A stretch of DNA of 64,000 bases from Actinoplanes sp. TBRC 11911 (GTDB taxonomy: Bacteria; Actinomycetota; Actinomycetes; Mycobacteriales; Micromonosporaceae), in NCBI RefSeq assembly GCF_012933445.1, contig NZ_JABBNC010000039.1, positions 1 to 64,000 of the forward strand, in the 5' to 3' direction. Under the pieces are notes generated by a model, which was not told where the DNA came from, did not search any database, and saw only the letters and a program-made list of their open reading frames with translations. Made by a program: the position numbers and the translations under genes. Positions 37,060-45,968 of this stretch are shown here, in pieces. Within the stretch, counting starts at the first letter, position 1, and every line of letters begins with the position of its first letter.

Positions 37060-37066
37060 GCGAGGC

Positions 37067-37072
37067 AGTCTA
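37067..37072 (-). promoter_or_regulatory. Leaderless -10 box (TAGACT) of the TetR gene
   Basis: TAGACT, GCCTCGC, then ATG at 37059. Candidate operator 1 lies just upstream, in the -35 area. Confidence 0.45.
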
Positions 37073-37082
37073 GGCGCAAAAC

Positions 37083-37096
37083 GACCGACCGTCTAA
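37083..37096. promoter_or_regulatory. Candidate TetR operator 1
   Basis: GACCGACCGTCTAA. It is nearly identical to the site 47 bp away (37130-37143); shared consensus GACCGAYCGTCTWA with a near-palindromic centre. Confidence 0.5.
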
Positions 37097-37129
37097 AAGT
37101 CATTCATCTCACCTTCGCCCCGTCAAAGT

Positions 37130-37143
37130 GACCGATCGTCTTA
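37130..37143. promoter_or_regulatory. Candidate TetR operator 2
   Basis: GACCGATCGTCTTA, containing the CGATCG palindrome and overlapping the TAGAGT -10 box of the reductase gene, as expected of a repressor site. Confidence 0.5.
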
Positions 37144-37147
37144 GAGT
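37142..37147 (+). promoter_or_regulatory. -10 box (TAGAGT) of the MDR reductase gene
   Basis: TAGAGT 36 nt before the ATG at 37184; this transcript would have a leader with RBS AAGGAG. Confidence 0.4.
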
Positions 37148-37183
37148 GGCGACGACGTACTCGGACAGAGCAAGGAGCCGGCG

Positions 37184-38137
37184 ATGAGCCGCTTGATCCT
37201 TCCCGCCGTCGGCGGGGATCCGGTCCTCGAAAAGGACTACGACCTGACCCTCGGCGACGACGACGTACGTGTCGCCATCGACGCCGCCCCGATCAACCCG
37301 GCCGACCAGCTGTTCATGCTCGGCTGGTTCGGGGTCTACCCGAAGGTGCCCAACCAGCTCGGCGCCGAGGGCACCGGCCGGGTGGTGGCCGCCGGCAGCC
37401 AGGCCGACCGGAGCCTGGTCGGCCGGCGCGTGATCGTGCTGCCCACCTTCGTGCACGGCACCTGGGCGAGCGAGGTCGTCGTGCCGGCCGCCAAGGTCGT
37501 CGCGGTGCCGGACGCCGACCCCATCCAGCTCGCGATGCTCGCGGTGAACCCGGCCACGGCGTACGCGCTGCTGCATGACTACGTCACCCTCCGGCCGGGC
37601 GACTGGGTGGGGCTGACCGTGGCCAACTCGGGCGTCGGGCAGAACCTGATCGCGCTGGCGAAGCGGGCCGGCCTCAAGGTGCTCGCCGTCGTCCGCAGCG
37701 AGAGCGCGGCCGCCCGGGTCCACGCCGACATCGTGCTGGTCGACGGCGACGACCTGGCCGCGCGGATCGGCGAGACGAAGCTCCGGGTCATCTACGACGG
37801 CGGCGCACCGGATCTGAGCAAGCTGCTGCCGGCGCTGGAGAACGGCGGCACCGTCGTCTCGTTCAGCGCGGTGACCGGCGAGTCGCAGACGATCCCGTAC
37901 CCGGACCTGTTCTACCGCGACGTCCGGCAGCGCGGCTTCTACATCATCCGGTGGGTCGAGCAGACCCCGCGGGCCGAGCTCGTGCGGGTCTACACCGAGC
38001 TGGCCTCGCTGGTCGCGGACGGCACGCTCAAGGTCGATGTCGAGGCCACCTACCCGCTGAGCGCGTATCGCGAGGCTCTGCAGGACGCGGGCAAGGACGG
38101 GCGTACCGGGAAGGTGCTCTTCACCCCCCAGGCGTGA
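37184..38137 (+). CDS. Zinc-free MDR-family reductase (quinone/enoyl reductase-like)
   Basis: 317 residues. GroES-like N-domain (residues 1-110; INPADQLFMLGWFGVYPKVP, LGAEGTGRVVAAGS) and Rossmann domain with TVANSGVGQNLIALAKRAG (dinucleotide motif altered to NSGVGQ). No Zn-binding Cys set, so it belongs with MECR/quinone reductase enzymes using NADPH. The divergent TetR gene and twin operators suggest induction by an electrophile or quinone (inference). It overlaps the convergent EamA gene by 17 bp. RBS AAGGAG. Confidence 0.88.
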   Translation: MSRLILPAVGGDPVLEKDYDLTLGDDDVRVAIDAAPINPADQLFMLGWFGVYPKVPNQLGAEGTGRVVAAGSQADRSLVGRRVIVLPTFVHGTWASEVVVPAAKVVAVPDADPIQLAMLAVNPATAYALLHDYVTLRPGDWVGLTVANSGVGQNLIALAKRAGLKVLAVVRSESAAARVHADIVLVDGDDLAARIGETKLRVIYDGGAPDLSKLLPALENGGTVVSFSAVTGESQTIPYPDLFYRDVRQRGFYIIRWVEQTPRAELVRVYTELASLVADGTLKVDVEATYPLSAYREALQDAGKDGRTGKVLFTPQA

Positions 38138-39035
38138 GACGACCGGGGGCCGCCGCGACCAGCTCGCCGGCGGCCCGCCGGGGCCTCTCCGGCCGGGTGG
38201 ACAGCCAGCAGCCGGCCAGCACCAGCAGGAACCCGGCGATCGTGCTCACCCCCACGCTCTCGTCCAGCACCAGCACACCGAGCAGCACGGCCACGACCGG
38301 ATTCATGTACGTCACCAGGCCTGCCTTGTTCGATCCGGCGAGCGCGATCAGGCCGTAGAAGGCGAGCAGCGCGACAGCGGTGCAGAGCACACCGAGCGCG
38401 ACCAGCGACGCCCACCCGTTCGCCCCGACCTTGCCCGCGTCCGGCAGGTTAAACAGCGCGAACGGCAGCAGCACGACGGTCGCGACGGTGGTGGTGCCGC
38501 CGGCCAGGGCCTCCGGCGGGATGTCCGCGGCCTTGCGCTGCACCAGAATCGTCGCCACCCCGTAACTGACCGCCGCGGCCAGCACCATCGCGGCGCCCAG
38601 CAGCCCGTACTTGTCGCCCGAGACGTCCAGGCCGACGAGCACCGCGACGCCGGCGAAGCCCACGACCAGCCCGGCGATGCGCACCCGGCTCAGCGGTTCG
38701 GTGCGGATCAGCAGCAACGCGATCACCACCGGCTCGACCGCGATCAGCAGCCCGGTCAGCGACGACGAGATGTGCGTCTCGCCGTAGGTGATCAGCGTGA
38801 ACGGGACGACGATGTGCACCACGCCGAGGATCGCGATGGTGCCGAGCCGCCCGCGTAACCGCCGCAACGTGCCGCGCGTCGCCGCCACCGGGATCAGCAC
38901 CAGAGCCGCGATGAAAACGCGCCCCCAGACCACGAACACCGGCGACATGTCATCGATGGCGATCTTGATCAGGAAGTACGGGATGCCCCAGAGCACCGAG
39001 ACCAGGAGGAAGAGAAGCCACGCGCGTCGATTCAC
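38121..39035 (-). CDS. EamA/DMT-superfamily transporter
   Basis: 304 residues with ten hydrophobic segments in two EamA halves. WGIPYFLIKIAIDDMSPVFV is the usual first-helix motif and YGVATILVQRKAADIPP begins the second half. These are metabolite or amino-acid exporters of the RhaT/YdcZ kind. GTG 39035 follows AGGCTGAG. It is divergent from a LysR gene, a classic regulator-exporter arrangement, with a 10-bp-spaced direct repeat over its promoter. Confidence 0.9.
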   Translation of the reverse strand: MNRRAWLLFLLVSVLWGIPYFLIKIAIDDMSPVFVVWGRVFIAALVLIPVAATRGTLRRLRGRLGTIAILGVVHIVVPFTLITYGETHISSSLTGLLIAVEPVVIALLLIRTEPLSRVRIAGLVVGFAGVAVLVGLDVSGDKYGLLGAAMVLAAAVSYGVATILVQRKAADIPPEALAGGTTTVATVVLLPFALFNLPDAGKVGANGWASLVALGVLCTAVALLAFYGLIALAGSNKAGLVTYMNPVVAVLLGVLVLDESVGVSTIAGFLLVLAGCWLSTRPERPRRAAGELVAAAPGRLTPGG

Positions 39036-39055
39036 AAGCTCAGCCTGGCCACCTA

Positions 39056-39072
39056 CGGTAGTAAGCGGTAGT
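39056..39072. promoter_or_regulatory. Direct repeat CGGTAGT x2 between eamA and lysR
   Basis: CGGTAGT at 39056-39062 and 39066-39072, exactly 10 bp apart (one helical turn). The first overlaps a TACCGT box for the EamA gene on the minus strand. Candidate LysR binding site. Confidence 0.4.
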
Positions 39073-39105
39073 GCTGACTTTGTGAATCCGTCGTAAGGAA
39101 AACTG

Positions 39106-40023
39106 ATGATCGACGTACGCCGGCTGGCCGTCCTGCGCGAAGTCGCCCGCCTCGGCAGCTTCAACCAGGCCGCCACCTCCCTGCGGCTGACCCCGTCCGC
39201 GGTCTCGCAGCAGATCAGCGCCCTGGAACGCAGCCTCGGCACGCCGGTGGTCCGGCGCACCACCCGGGGTGTCGATCTCACCGAGGCCGGGCGGGTGCTG
39301 GTGGGGGCCGGCGACGCGATCACCGCCGAGCTGGCCAACGCCGAGCGCGAGATCGCCCGGCTCACGTCGTCACACACCGAGAGCCTCACCGTGGCGACGT
39401 TCACCAGCGGCGGCCAGCGCCTGTTACCGGCCGCGCTCACCCGCTTCAACACGGAACGGCCGGCCGTCGACCTCACGGTCTTCGAGAAGGAGCCGGCGGA
39501 CAGCCTGCCGCTGGTCCGCAACGGCGACGCCGATCTGGCGATCGCCTATCACTTCGACGGTCCTCCCCCCGTACGCCCGGGGGACCGAACCGGGCTCGCC
39601 TGGACCCCGCTGCTCGACGACCCGATGTGGATCGTGCTGCCCGCGGGACACCCGTTCGCCGGCCGCGACGTGCTGACGATCGCCGAGCTGGCCGGCGAGC
39701 GCTGGGTGCACGGCTGCCTGTCGATCGACGAGCTGCTGGCGCACTACGCGGCGATGGCCGGTTTCGAGCCCCGCACCGCCTGCCGCGGCAGCGACTACAT
39801 CTTCGCCCAGTCCCTGGTGCGGGCCGGCGTCGGCATCAGCATGATCCCGCAGGTGGCGCTCACCGCCGACCAGGGCGGCCTGGCCATGGTGCCGCTCGCC
39901 GCGCCCTGCCCGTCGCGTTTCATCGGCATCGTCACCGCGCCGGGCCGCCACCGCCCCCTCGCGGACGCCCTCATCCAGGCGTTGCACGACACGGTTGACG
40001 CCCTGCCCGTGGCACGTCCGTAA
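39106..40023 (+). CDS. LysR-family transcriptional regulator
   Basis: 305 residues. HTH 1-60 (REVARLGSFNQAATSLRLTP, SAVSQQISALE) and a LysR substrate-binding domain (about 90-300). It probably controls the divergent EamA exporter. Codon 107 is TTA (39424), a rare Leu codon that in many actinomycetes needs the bldA tRNA. The TAA stop doubles as the start of the -10 box (TAAAGT) for the next gene. RBS AAGGAAA. Confidence 0.93.
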   Translation: MIDVRRLAVLREVARLGSFNQAATSLRLTPSAVSQQISALERSLGTPVVRRTTRGVDLTEAGRVLVGAGDAITAELANAEREIARLTSSHTESLTVATFTSGGQRLLPAALTRFNTERPAVDLTVFEKEPADSLPLVRNGDADLAIAYHFDGPPPVRPGDRTGLAWTPLLDDPMWIVLPAGHPFAGRDVLTIAELAGERWVHGCLSIDELLAHYAAMAGFEPRTACRGSDYIFAQSLVRAGVGISMIPQVALTADQGGLAMVPLAAPCPSRFIGIVTAPGRHRPLADALIQALHDTVDALPVARP

Positions 40024-40026
40024 AGT
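40021..40026 (+). promoter_or_regulatory. Leaderless -10 box (TAAAGT) built on the lysR stop
   Basis: TAAAGT, GCCCCCC, then ATG at 40034. Its TAA is the stop codon of the preceding gene. Confidence 0.45.
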
Positions 40027-40033
40027 GCCCCCC

Positions 40034-41425
40034 ATGAGTGGGGTGGACGCGGAGCGACTGGCGCTCTGCCTACAAGTGCTGGCCGAGGTCGAGAATCTGC
40101 CGCCCGAGCATCCGGACGCGGTCGCGGTGCGCCGGGCCACCGCCGGGCTGTTCAAGACCGTGAAGATGCGGCGGCGCCGCGAGCGCCGGGACGCGATCCT
40201 GGCCGCCGACCGCGAGGTGACCGAGGCGACCGCGACCGGCGCGCCGGGCCGCATCGACGACGAGACCGCCGGCATTCCGCTGGTCAGCGCCGTGCGCGGG
40301 GCGACGGCGGGCACGCTGCGCCAGGCCCGGGGCTGCTACGTGTGCAAGCAGCGCTACACCGTGGTGGACGCCTTCTACCACCAGCTCTGCCCGTCCTGCG
40401 CGGCGATCAACCACGCCCGCCGCGACGCCCGCACCGACCTCACCGGGCGCCGGGCGCTGCTCACCGGCGGCCGCGCGAAGATCGGCATGTACATCGCGCT
40501 GCGGCTGCTGCGCGACGGCGCCGACCTGACCGTGACCACCCGGTTCCCGCACGACGCGGTCCGCCGCTTCACCGCCATGCCGGACAGCGCCGACTGGCTG
40601 CATCGCCTGCGCGTGGTGGGCATCGACCTGCGCGACCCGGCCCAGGTGGTCGCGCTCGCCGACTCCGTCGCCGCGCGCGGACCGCTGGACATCCTGATCA
40701 ACAACGCGGCGCAGACGGTCCGTCGCTCCCCCGGTTCGTACGCCTCGATCGCCGCGGCCGAGCATTCGGCACTCCCCGGCGGGCCGCTGCCGGAACTCGA
40801 ATACTTCGGCACGGCGGGCGACTCCCCCGCCGCGGTCCTCACCACGGGCGCGCTGGACCTGAGCCCGCAGCAGGTCACCGAGATGGCGCTGACCGCCCGT
40901 TCGGTGACGATCGACGCGGGCGGCCTGGTGCCGGACACCGCCCCCACCAACAGCTGGAGCGACTTCGTGCACGAGGTCGGCGCGCTGGAGATGCTCGAGG
41001 TGCAGCTGTGCAACGTCACGGCGCCGTTCCTGCTGGTCAGCCGCCTGCGCGCGGCGATGACGGCGTCGAAATTCCCCCGCCGGTACGTGGTGAACGTGTC
41101 CGCCATGGAGGGGATCTTCAAGCGTGGCTACAAGGGCGCCGGGCACCCGCACACGAACATGGCGAAGGCGTCGCTGAACATGCTGACCCGCACCAGCGCC
41201 GCCGAGCTGTTCACCGACGGCATCCTGATGACCAGCGTGGACACCGGCTGGATCACCGACGAGCGCCCGCACCCGACCAAGTTGCGGCTGGCCGACGAGG
41301 GCTTCCACGCGCCGCTGGACCTGGTGGACGGTGCCGCCCGCGTCTACGACCCGATCGTGCGGGGAGAGCAGGGCGAGGATCTGTACGGCGTGTTCCTGAA
41401 GGACTACGAGCCGACCGACTGGTGA
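40034..41425 (+). CDS. SDR-like oxidoreductase with N-terminal zinc ribbon
   Basis: 463 residues. About 95-125 contain a CxxC...CxxC zinc-ribbon (CYVCKQRYTVVDAFYHQLCP with SC after it). About 135-460 form an SDR Rossmann domain (ALLTGGRAKIGMYIALRLLR, NNAAQTVRRSP). The catalytic Ser region (NVSAMEG) is present, but the expected YxxxK reads TNMAK, so Tyr is replaced by Thr. There is also a ~60-residue insertion near 240-300. This subgroup exists in bacteria and fungi, but its reaction is unknown to me. Start by leaderless -10. Confidence 0.85.
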   Translation: MSGVDAERLALCLQVLAEVENLPPEHPDAVAVRRATAGLFKTVKMRRRRERRDAILAADREVTEATATGAPGRIDDETAGIPLVSAVRGATAGTLRQARGCYVCKQRYTVVDAFYHQLCPSCAAINHARRDARTDLTGRRALLTGGRAKIGMYIALRLLRDGADLTVTTRFPHDAVRRFTAMPDSADWLHRLRVVGIDLRDPAQVVALADSVAARGPLDILINNAAQTVRRSPGSYASIAAAEHSALPGGPLPELEYFGTAGDSPAAVLTTGALDLSPQQVTEMALTARSVTIDAGGLVPDTAPTNSWSDFVHEVGALEMLEVQLCNVTAPFLLVSRLRAAMTASKFPRRYVVNVSAMEGIFKRGYKGAGHPHTNMAKASLNMLTRTSAAELFTDGILMTSVDTGWITDERPHPTKLRLADEGFHAPLDLVDGAARVYDPIVRGEQGEDLYGVFLKDYEPTDW

Positions 41426-41433
41426 GACGCGGA

Positions 41434-41462
41434 ACGAGCCACGCCTGCTCGGCGTGGCTCGT
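41434..41462. terminator. Bidirectional terminator hairpin
   Basis: Perfect 12-bp stem ACGAGCCACGCC / GGCGTGGCTCGT with a TGCTC loop, 8 nt after the SDR stop and 15 nt before the convergent gene's stop. Confidence 0.75.
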
Positions 41463-41477
41463 CCGGTTCAGCGATCG

Positions 41478-41840
41478 TCAGTCGTCGTCGTCATCGTGGT
41501 CGCGGTCGTGGCGGCCACCGCGACCGTCATGGTCGTCGTCGTACTGCACCATGAGCGCCCAGCGGAAGCCGTGCCGGGTGCGGTCGGGGTCGCAGTAGTA
41601 GTCCTCCCACCAGCCCCGCCGCTCGCCGCGCCGGCCGTCGTCGCGGCAGTCGTCGCGGTCGCGGTACCAGCGCTTGAAGTCGTAGTCGTCATCATCATCG
41701 TCGTGCCGGTTGGCACTGATGCTCGGCGAAGACGTCCCCTGACCCGTGGTCGGGGCCGCGGAGGCGTGGCCGACACCTAGCGTCAGCGTGGCGGCCAGAC
41801 CAAGGCCCGACATCATCAGCGTCCGGGTAATTCGGTTCAT
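41478..41840 (-). CDS. Small secreted Asp/Arg-rich protein
   Basis: 120 residues. Signal peptide cleaved about ASA|AP (residue 28). The mature part is extremely charged: an Asp run (HDDDDDDYDFKRWYRDRDD), two Cys, many Arg, Trp and Tyr, and a terminal Asp run. I recognise no domain. It could bind Ca or other cations or act as a surface protein; not demonstrated. AAGGTG precedes the ATG. The 41841-42088 gap upstream holds nothing else that I can identify. Confidence 0.7.
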   Translation of the reverse strand: MNRITRTLMMSGLGLAATLTLGVGHASAAPTTGQGTSSPSISANRHDDDDDDYDFKRWYRDRDDCRDDGRRGERRGWWEDYYCDPDRTRHGFRWALMVQYDDDHDGRGGRHDRDHDDDDD

Positions 41841-42088
41841 GTCACACCTTCTCTTGACAAAAGGTTTATGCCGGGGTCAGCAGACCATGAACACCGATGG
41901 TGATGAGCCGGTTTCGGATCGTGTACTCCGATCGTGGAAGAACAGACACCCGACCGACGGAGGCACGGCTCAGCTCTCCAGGCACAAACCGCCGGGAACC
42001 ACCCACCCAAGCGCCGCGGCACGGTACCCGCGGCGTTGGTGGGCGCGCGCACGGCCGCGAACGGGCCGGAAAGCCCTCCTGGCGCCCG

Positions 42089-43009
42089 CTACCCTTCGCG
42101 CCCTTCCTCGGGCAGGGCGCGGTAGGCGGCGCGCAGCAGCTCGACGATCGGTCGGCCCTCGTGCGCCAGCGGCGGCGGATCGAGCTGGTCGAGCAAAGCG
42201 TCCGGCCGCAGGGCCGACCCCGGCCGGCTCCCGACCGGAGCAACCAGCGCCGCTTCTTTGCCGATTTCTCCCCAAAAAACGGATATATCCCCAAGGCCGA
42301 TGGAATCCGCCGAGGAATCATCGAAAGCACCGGACGGGCCGCTCGCCCGCGACGCGCCCGAGGCAACGTCGCCGCGCAAGGTCGCATCGCCGCGTGAGGC
42401 CGCATCGCCGCGCAAGGTCGCATCGCCGCGTGAGGCCGCATCGCCGCGTAAGGTCGCATCGCCGCGTGCGGACGTCGCGTCGGTGGCCTCGACCGCGCGC
42501 ACGCCGCGCAATTCCCGCAATTGGTTCAGCAGCTCGTCTCGGGTGCGGCCGCGCCACGCGAACGCGCCGAACGGATCCTCCTCGAAGCTCCGCACCAGCG
42601 CGTACGTCGTGGCCGCCAGGTGGATGCACGGCATCGGCCAGCGCTCGCACGTGCAGTCCATCGCCACCTCGTCCAGCGACAACGGCACCAGGCTCAACCC
42701 GGCCCCGGCGAACACCGCGTTGATCCCGGGCGGCATCCGGCCGGCCAGCAGGTCCGCCGTGTACCGCGCCTCGGCCACCAGCGCCTCCTCGACCCGCGCC
42801 CAGTCCGACGCCCCGAAGGCGCGCACCGCTATCCGGGAGCGGAACGCCCGGGGATCGTCCGGGCCGCGCACCTGCGCCACCACCAGGCTGGTCGAGATGG
42901 TGAGGCTGCGGACGTGCCCGGCCCGTTCGTCGCGGCGGCCGCGGGCGAAGGTCGGGCCCAGCCGCAACGACTCGAACGTGCCGAGGAAGGCGAGCGAGAA
43001 GTCAGTCAA
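42089..43009 (-). CDS. SWIM zinc-finger protein
   Basis: 306 residues. SWIM motif CTCERWPMPCIHLAA (CxC...CxH, about residues 118-132). The N-terminal part is the conserved bacterial SWIM-associated region. Residues 175-212 contain six 6-residue repeats (RGDATL/RGDAAS), a charged linker of variable length. It overlaps the SNF2 gene by 8 bp. SNF2-SWIM gene pairs are common in bacteria and may act as a two-part DNA or RNA remodelling machine. Confidence 0.88.
   Translation of the reverse strand: MTDFSLAFLGTFESLRLGPTFARGRRDERAGHVRSLTISTSLVVAQVRGPDDPRAFRSRIAVRAFGASDWARVEEALVAEARYTADLLAGRMPPGINAVFAGAGLSLVPLSLDEVAMDCTCERWPMPCIHLAATTYALVRSFEEDPFGAFAWRGRTRDELLNQLRELRGVRAVEATDATSARGDATLRGDAASRGDATLRGDAASRGDATLRGDVASGASRASGPSGAFDDSSADSIGLGDISVFWGEIGKEAALVAPVGSRPGSALRPDALLDQLDPPPLAHEGRPIVELLRAAYRALPEEGREG
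42369..42476. repeat. 18-bp repeat x6 inside the SWIM gene
   Basis: Units of TCGCCGCGCAAGGTCGCA / TCGCCGCGTGAGGCCGCA alternate at 42369, 42387, 42405, 42423, 42441 and 42459 (the last diverged). The strict alternation suggests 36-bp slippage units. Confidence 0.85.
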
Positions 43010-45968
43010 CGATGGCCTCCGGCGCCAGGCTGAGCAGGTCGCGCAGCTCGGTGGTGGACAGTGCGGTCAGCCAGCCCTCGCCGTTGCCGACCACCCGCTC
43101 GGCGAGCGTGCCCTTGTCGGCCAGCAACCGGTCGATGCGTTCCTCCAGGGTGCCGAGGCAGATCAGCGTGTGCACCCGCACGTCGCGCTGCTGTCCGATC
43201 CGGAACGCGCGGTCGGTGGCCTGCGCCTCGGTCGCCGGGTTCCACCAGCGGTCCACGTGCACGACGTGGTTGGCCGCGGTCAGGTTCAGCCCGGTGCCGC
43301 CCGCTTTCAGCGACAGCACGAAGATCCCGGGCCGCCCGGACGACTGGAACTCCTCGACGAGCGCGTCCCGGCGCGTACGGGAGACGCCGCCGTGCAGAAA
43401 GCGCACCGGCACGCCGAAGCGGGCCGCCAGATGGGGTGTCAGAAGCCGTCCGAACGTGGCGAACTGGGTGAACGCCAGCACGCTCTCCCCGTCGGCGAGC
43501 GCGCTGTCCACGATCTCCTCGAGGCGTTCCAGCTTGCCGGACCGGCCGGGCAGCGGCGACCCGTCGCCGAGCAGCAGCGCGGGATGCACGCACACCTGCT
43601 TCAGCTTGGTCATCGCGGACAGCACGATGCCCTTGCGGAACTTGTCGTGGCTCTCGCCGAGCCGGTCGGTCATCTCGTCGAGGACCGCCTTGTACAGCGT
43701 GCTCTGTTCGCCGGTGAGCCCGCACAGATGGCGCACGTGCCGTTTGTCCGGCAGGTCGTCGATGACGATCGGGTCGGATTTCACCCGGCGCAGCAGGAAC
43801 GGCCGGGTCGCCTGGCGCAGCCGGAACGCGGCGTCCTCGTCCTCGTAGCGCTCGATCGGCACCGAGAACCGGGCCCGGAACGTGTGCGCCGACGCCAGCA
43901 CCCCCGGGTTGAGGAAGTCGAGAATGGACCACAGCTCGGCGAGCCTGTTCTCCACCGGGGTGCCGGTCAGCGCGATCCGGGAGCGGGCCCGGAATCGCCG
44001 CACCGCCTTGGCCGCGCCGCTCGCGCTGTTCTTGACATGTTGCGCCTCATCGAGCACCACCCGGTCCCACGAGACCGCGGCCAGGTCGTCGGCGTAGCGG
44101 GTGGCCGTCTGGTACGTCGTCAGCACCACGTCCGCGTCGGCGAACGCGGGCCGCTCGGTGCCGTGCAACACCGCCACCCGCAGCGAGGGCGCGAACCGGG
44201 CCGCCTCACGCTGCCAGTTGCCGAGCACCGACAGCGGCGCGATCAGCAACGCCGGACCGTCCCGGCGGTGCAGCAGCAGCGCCAGGAGCTGGACGGTCTT
44301 GCCCAGTCCCATGTCGTCCGCGAGGCAGGCGCCCAGCCCGAGCCCGTCCATGAAGGCCAGCCAGGAGAAACCCCTGCGTTGGTACGCCCGTAGCTCGCCC
44401 CGGAAACCGGCCGGCGAGTCGAGCAGTTCCAGGCGCTGCTCGGACTCCCCGGCGAGCAGGTCGGCCAGCCAGCCCTCGCCGCCGGTCGACGTGACCGGCA
44501 GCGGCAGTTCCTCGGGCGGCAGCAGCCGGATCGTGCGCAGCGCGTCCCCCGCGGTCATGGTGCCGCCGCCGCGGGACAGGAACCGCAGTCCCGCGTCGAG
44601 CCGCTCGGCGTCCAGCCAGACCCAGCGCCCGCGCATCCGGACCAGCGGCACCTTGGCCCGCGACAGGTCACCCAGCTCGGCCTCGGTGAGCGCCCGGCCG
44701 CCGAGGGCGAGCCCCCAGTCGTAGTCGACGAGGTGCGCGAGGTCGGCGGCGCGGTCGCGCAGCACCGGGCTGATCACGTCACGGTTGCGCACGTTCAGCG
44801 CGAGCCCGAGGCTGGGCCGGTCCTTCCACCAGGCCGGCAGCAGCACGCCGTACCCGGCCTCCTCGAGCAGCCCGGCCTGGGCCAGGAAGCGATGCGCCTG
44901 TTCGGTGTCCAGGATCATGTCGACCGGCCGGGGCCCGCGCAGCGCCGCGTCCAGGTCGGGGTAGAGCCGGGCGGCCCGGCCCAGCCCGCCGAGCAGCCGT
45001 TCCTGCGGGTGCCTGGTCCAGCGGCGCAGCGGGGCGTACCGGTCCTGCCAGATGTCGGCGGCGGTGACCAGCGCGCTCGGCTCGTCCACGGCTTGCAGCA
45101 GGAATTCGAGCAGCCAGGCGTCCTTCCGATCGCCGCTGGCACTAAGCCCCGGTTTGTCCGAAAGAGCGTCCGGCTCGTCCACCTCCAGCTCGTCCAGATG
45201 ACTCAACCGGAAACACAACCGCACCGCCGCACCCGAGACCGCGTCGGCGAACCAGGCGTCCAGCCGGTCGGCCAGCTCGTCGGCCAGCGCCGGCGCCGCG
45301 GTGAACTCCGGATCGCCGGTCAGCGACGCCAGCCAGCCGTCTCCGATCTGCACGCCCCGCTCGGCGAGCCGGGTGCGGACCAGCCCGTCGACGAGCCGGT
45401 CGAGCGCCACCGCGACGATGTCCTCGGCGGGCAGCCCGGCCGTGGTCCGGTCGGCCCGGCACGCGGCCGGCATGCGCCGGACCAGGTCGGCACGCGCCAC
45501 CGCGTCGAACCCGGTGATCACCGGGCGCCAGCGGGCGGCCGGCTTGCCCGGGTCGACGGCGGGCAGCACCCGCCCCCGCCGCACCAGGTCGGCGGCGAAC
45601 GCGCACAGCTCACCCAGCCACGACACGGTCACTCCGGCCCGGCCGTCGAACTCGTCCACCAGGTCGTCGTCGACGAACGGCACCACCACCGAGGGCACCT
45701 GCCAGGACCGCAGCCGGGGCGTGCCGCGCCGCTCGCGCAAGCCGAGATGCGGCGACGGGATCGGCCCGGCACTGGTCGAGGGCAGCAGCAGCTGCGCCTG
45801 GCCGGCGTGATCCCCGGCGGGCAGCGACGACGCCGGCAGCGCGAACGGATGCCACCCGCGCCCCGGCTCGCCCGGCGCATCCGTCTCGGCCCACAGGTGC
45901 AGCCGGCCGTCGCGCCCGGCGAACCCGTGCAGCACCCGCACCGAGGCTGCCCTGGCCAGCGTCGTCAT
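43002..45968 (-). CDS. SNF2-family DEAD/DEAH helicase-like ATPase
   Basis: 988 residues. The N-terminal half is the bacterial SNF2-associated region. The ATPase core starts near 520: LADDMGLGKTVQLLALLLHR (motif I, near 553), VVLDEAQHVKN (motif II), ALTGTPVENRL (III). The second lobe has FTQFATFGRLL, HGGVSRTRR, LKAGGTGLNLTAANHV and RAFRIGQQRDVRVH (VI). All motifs look functional. It probably translocates on dsDNA in repair or transcription, like RapA/HepA-type proteins. ATGA overlap with DUF5990 upstream and overlap with SWIM downstream. Confidence 0.95.
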   Translation of the reverse strand: MTTLARAASVRVLHGFAGRDGRLHLWAETDAPGEPGRGWHPFALPASSLPAGDHAGQAQLLLPSTSAGPIPSPHLGLRERRGTPRLRSWQVPSVVVPFVDDDLVDEFDGRAGVTVSWLGELCAFAADLVRRGRVLPAVDPGKPAARWRPVITGFDAVARADLVRRMPAACRADRTTAGLPAEDIVAVALDRLVDGLVRTRLAERGVQIGDGWLASLTGDPEFTAAPALADELADRLDAWFADAVSGAAVRLCFRLSHLDELEVDEPDALSDKPGLSASGDRKDAWLLEFLLQAVDEPSALVTAADIWQDRYAPLRRWTRHPQERLLGGLGRAARLYPDLDAALRGPRPVDMILDTEQAHRFLAQAGLLEEAGYGVLLPAWWKDRPSLGLALNVRNRDVISPVLRDRAADLAHLVDYDWGLALGGRALTEAELGDLSRAKVPLVRMRGRWVWLDAERLDAGLRFLSRGGGTMTAGDALRTIRLLPPEELPLPVTSTGGEGWLADLLAGESEQRLELLDSPAGFRGELRAYQRRGFSWLAFMDGLGLGACLADDMGLGKTVQLLALLLHRRDGPALLIAPLSVLGNWQREAARFAPSLRVAVLHGTERPAFADADVVLTTYQTATRYADDLAAVSWDRVVLDEAQHVKNSASGAAKAVRRFRARSRIALTGTPVENRLAELWSILDFLNPGVLASAHTFRARFSVPIERYEDEDAAFRLRQATRPFLLRRVKSDPIVIDDLPDKRHVRHLCGLTGEQSTLYKAVLDEMTDRLGESHDKFRKGIVLSAMTKLKQVCVHPALLLGDGSPLPGRSGKLERLEEIVDSALADGESVLAFTQFATFGRLLTPHLAARFGVPVRFLHGGVSRTRRDALVEEFQSSGRPGIFVLSLKAGGTGLNLTAANHVVHVDRWWNPATEAQATDRAFRIGQQRDVRVHTLICLGTLEERIDRLLADKGTLAERVVGNGEGWLTALSTTELRDLLSLAPEAIVD

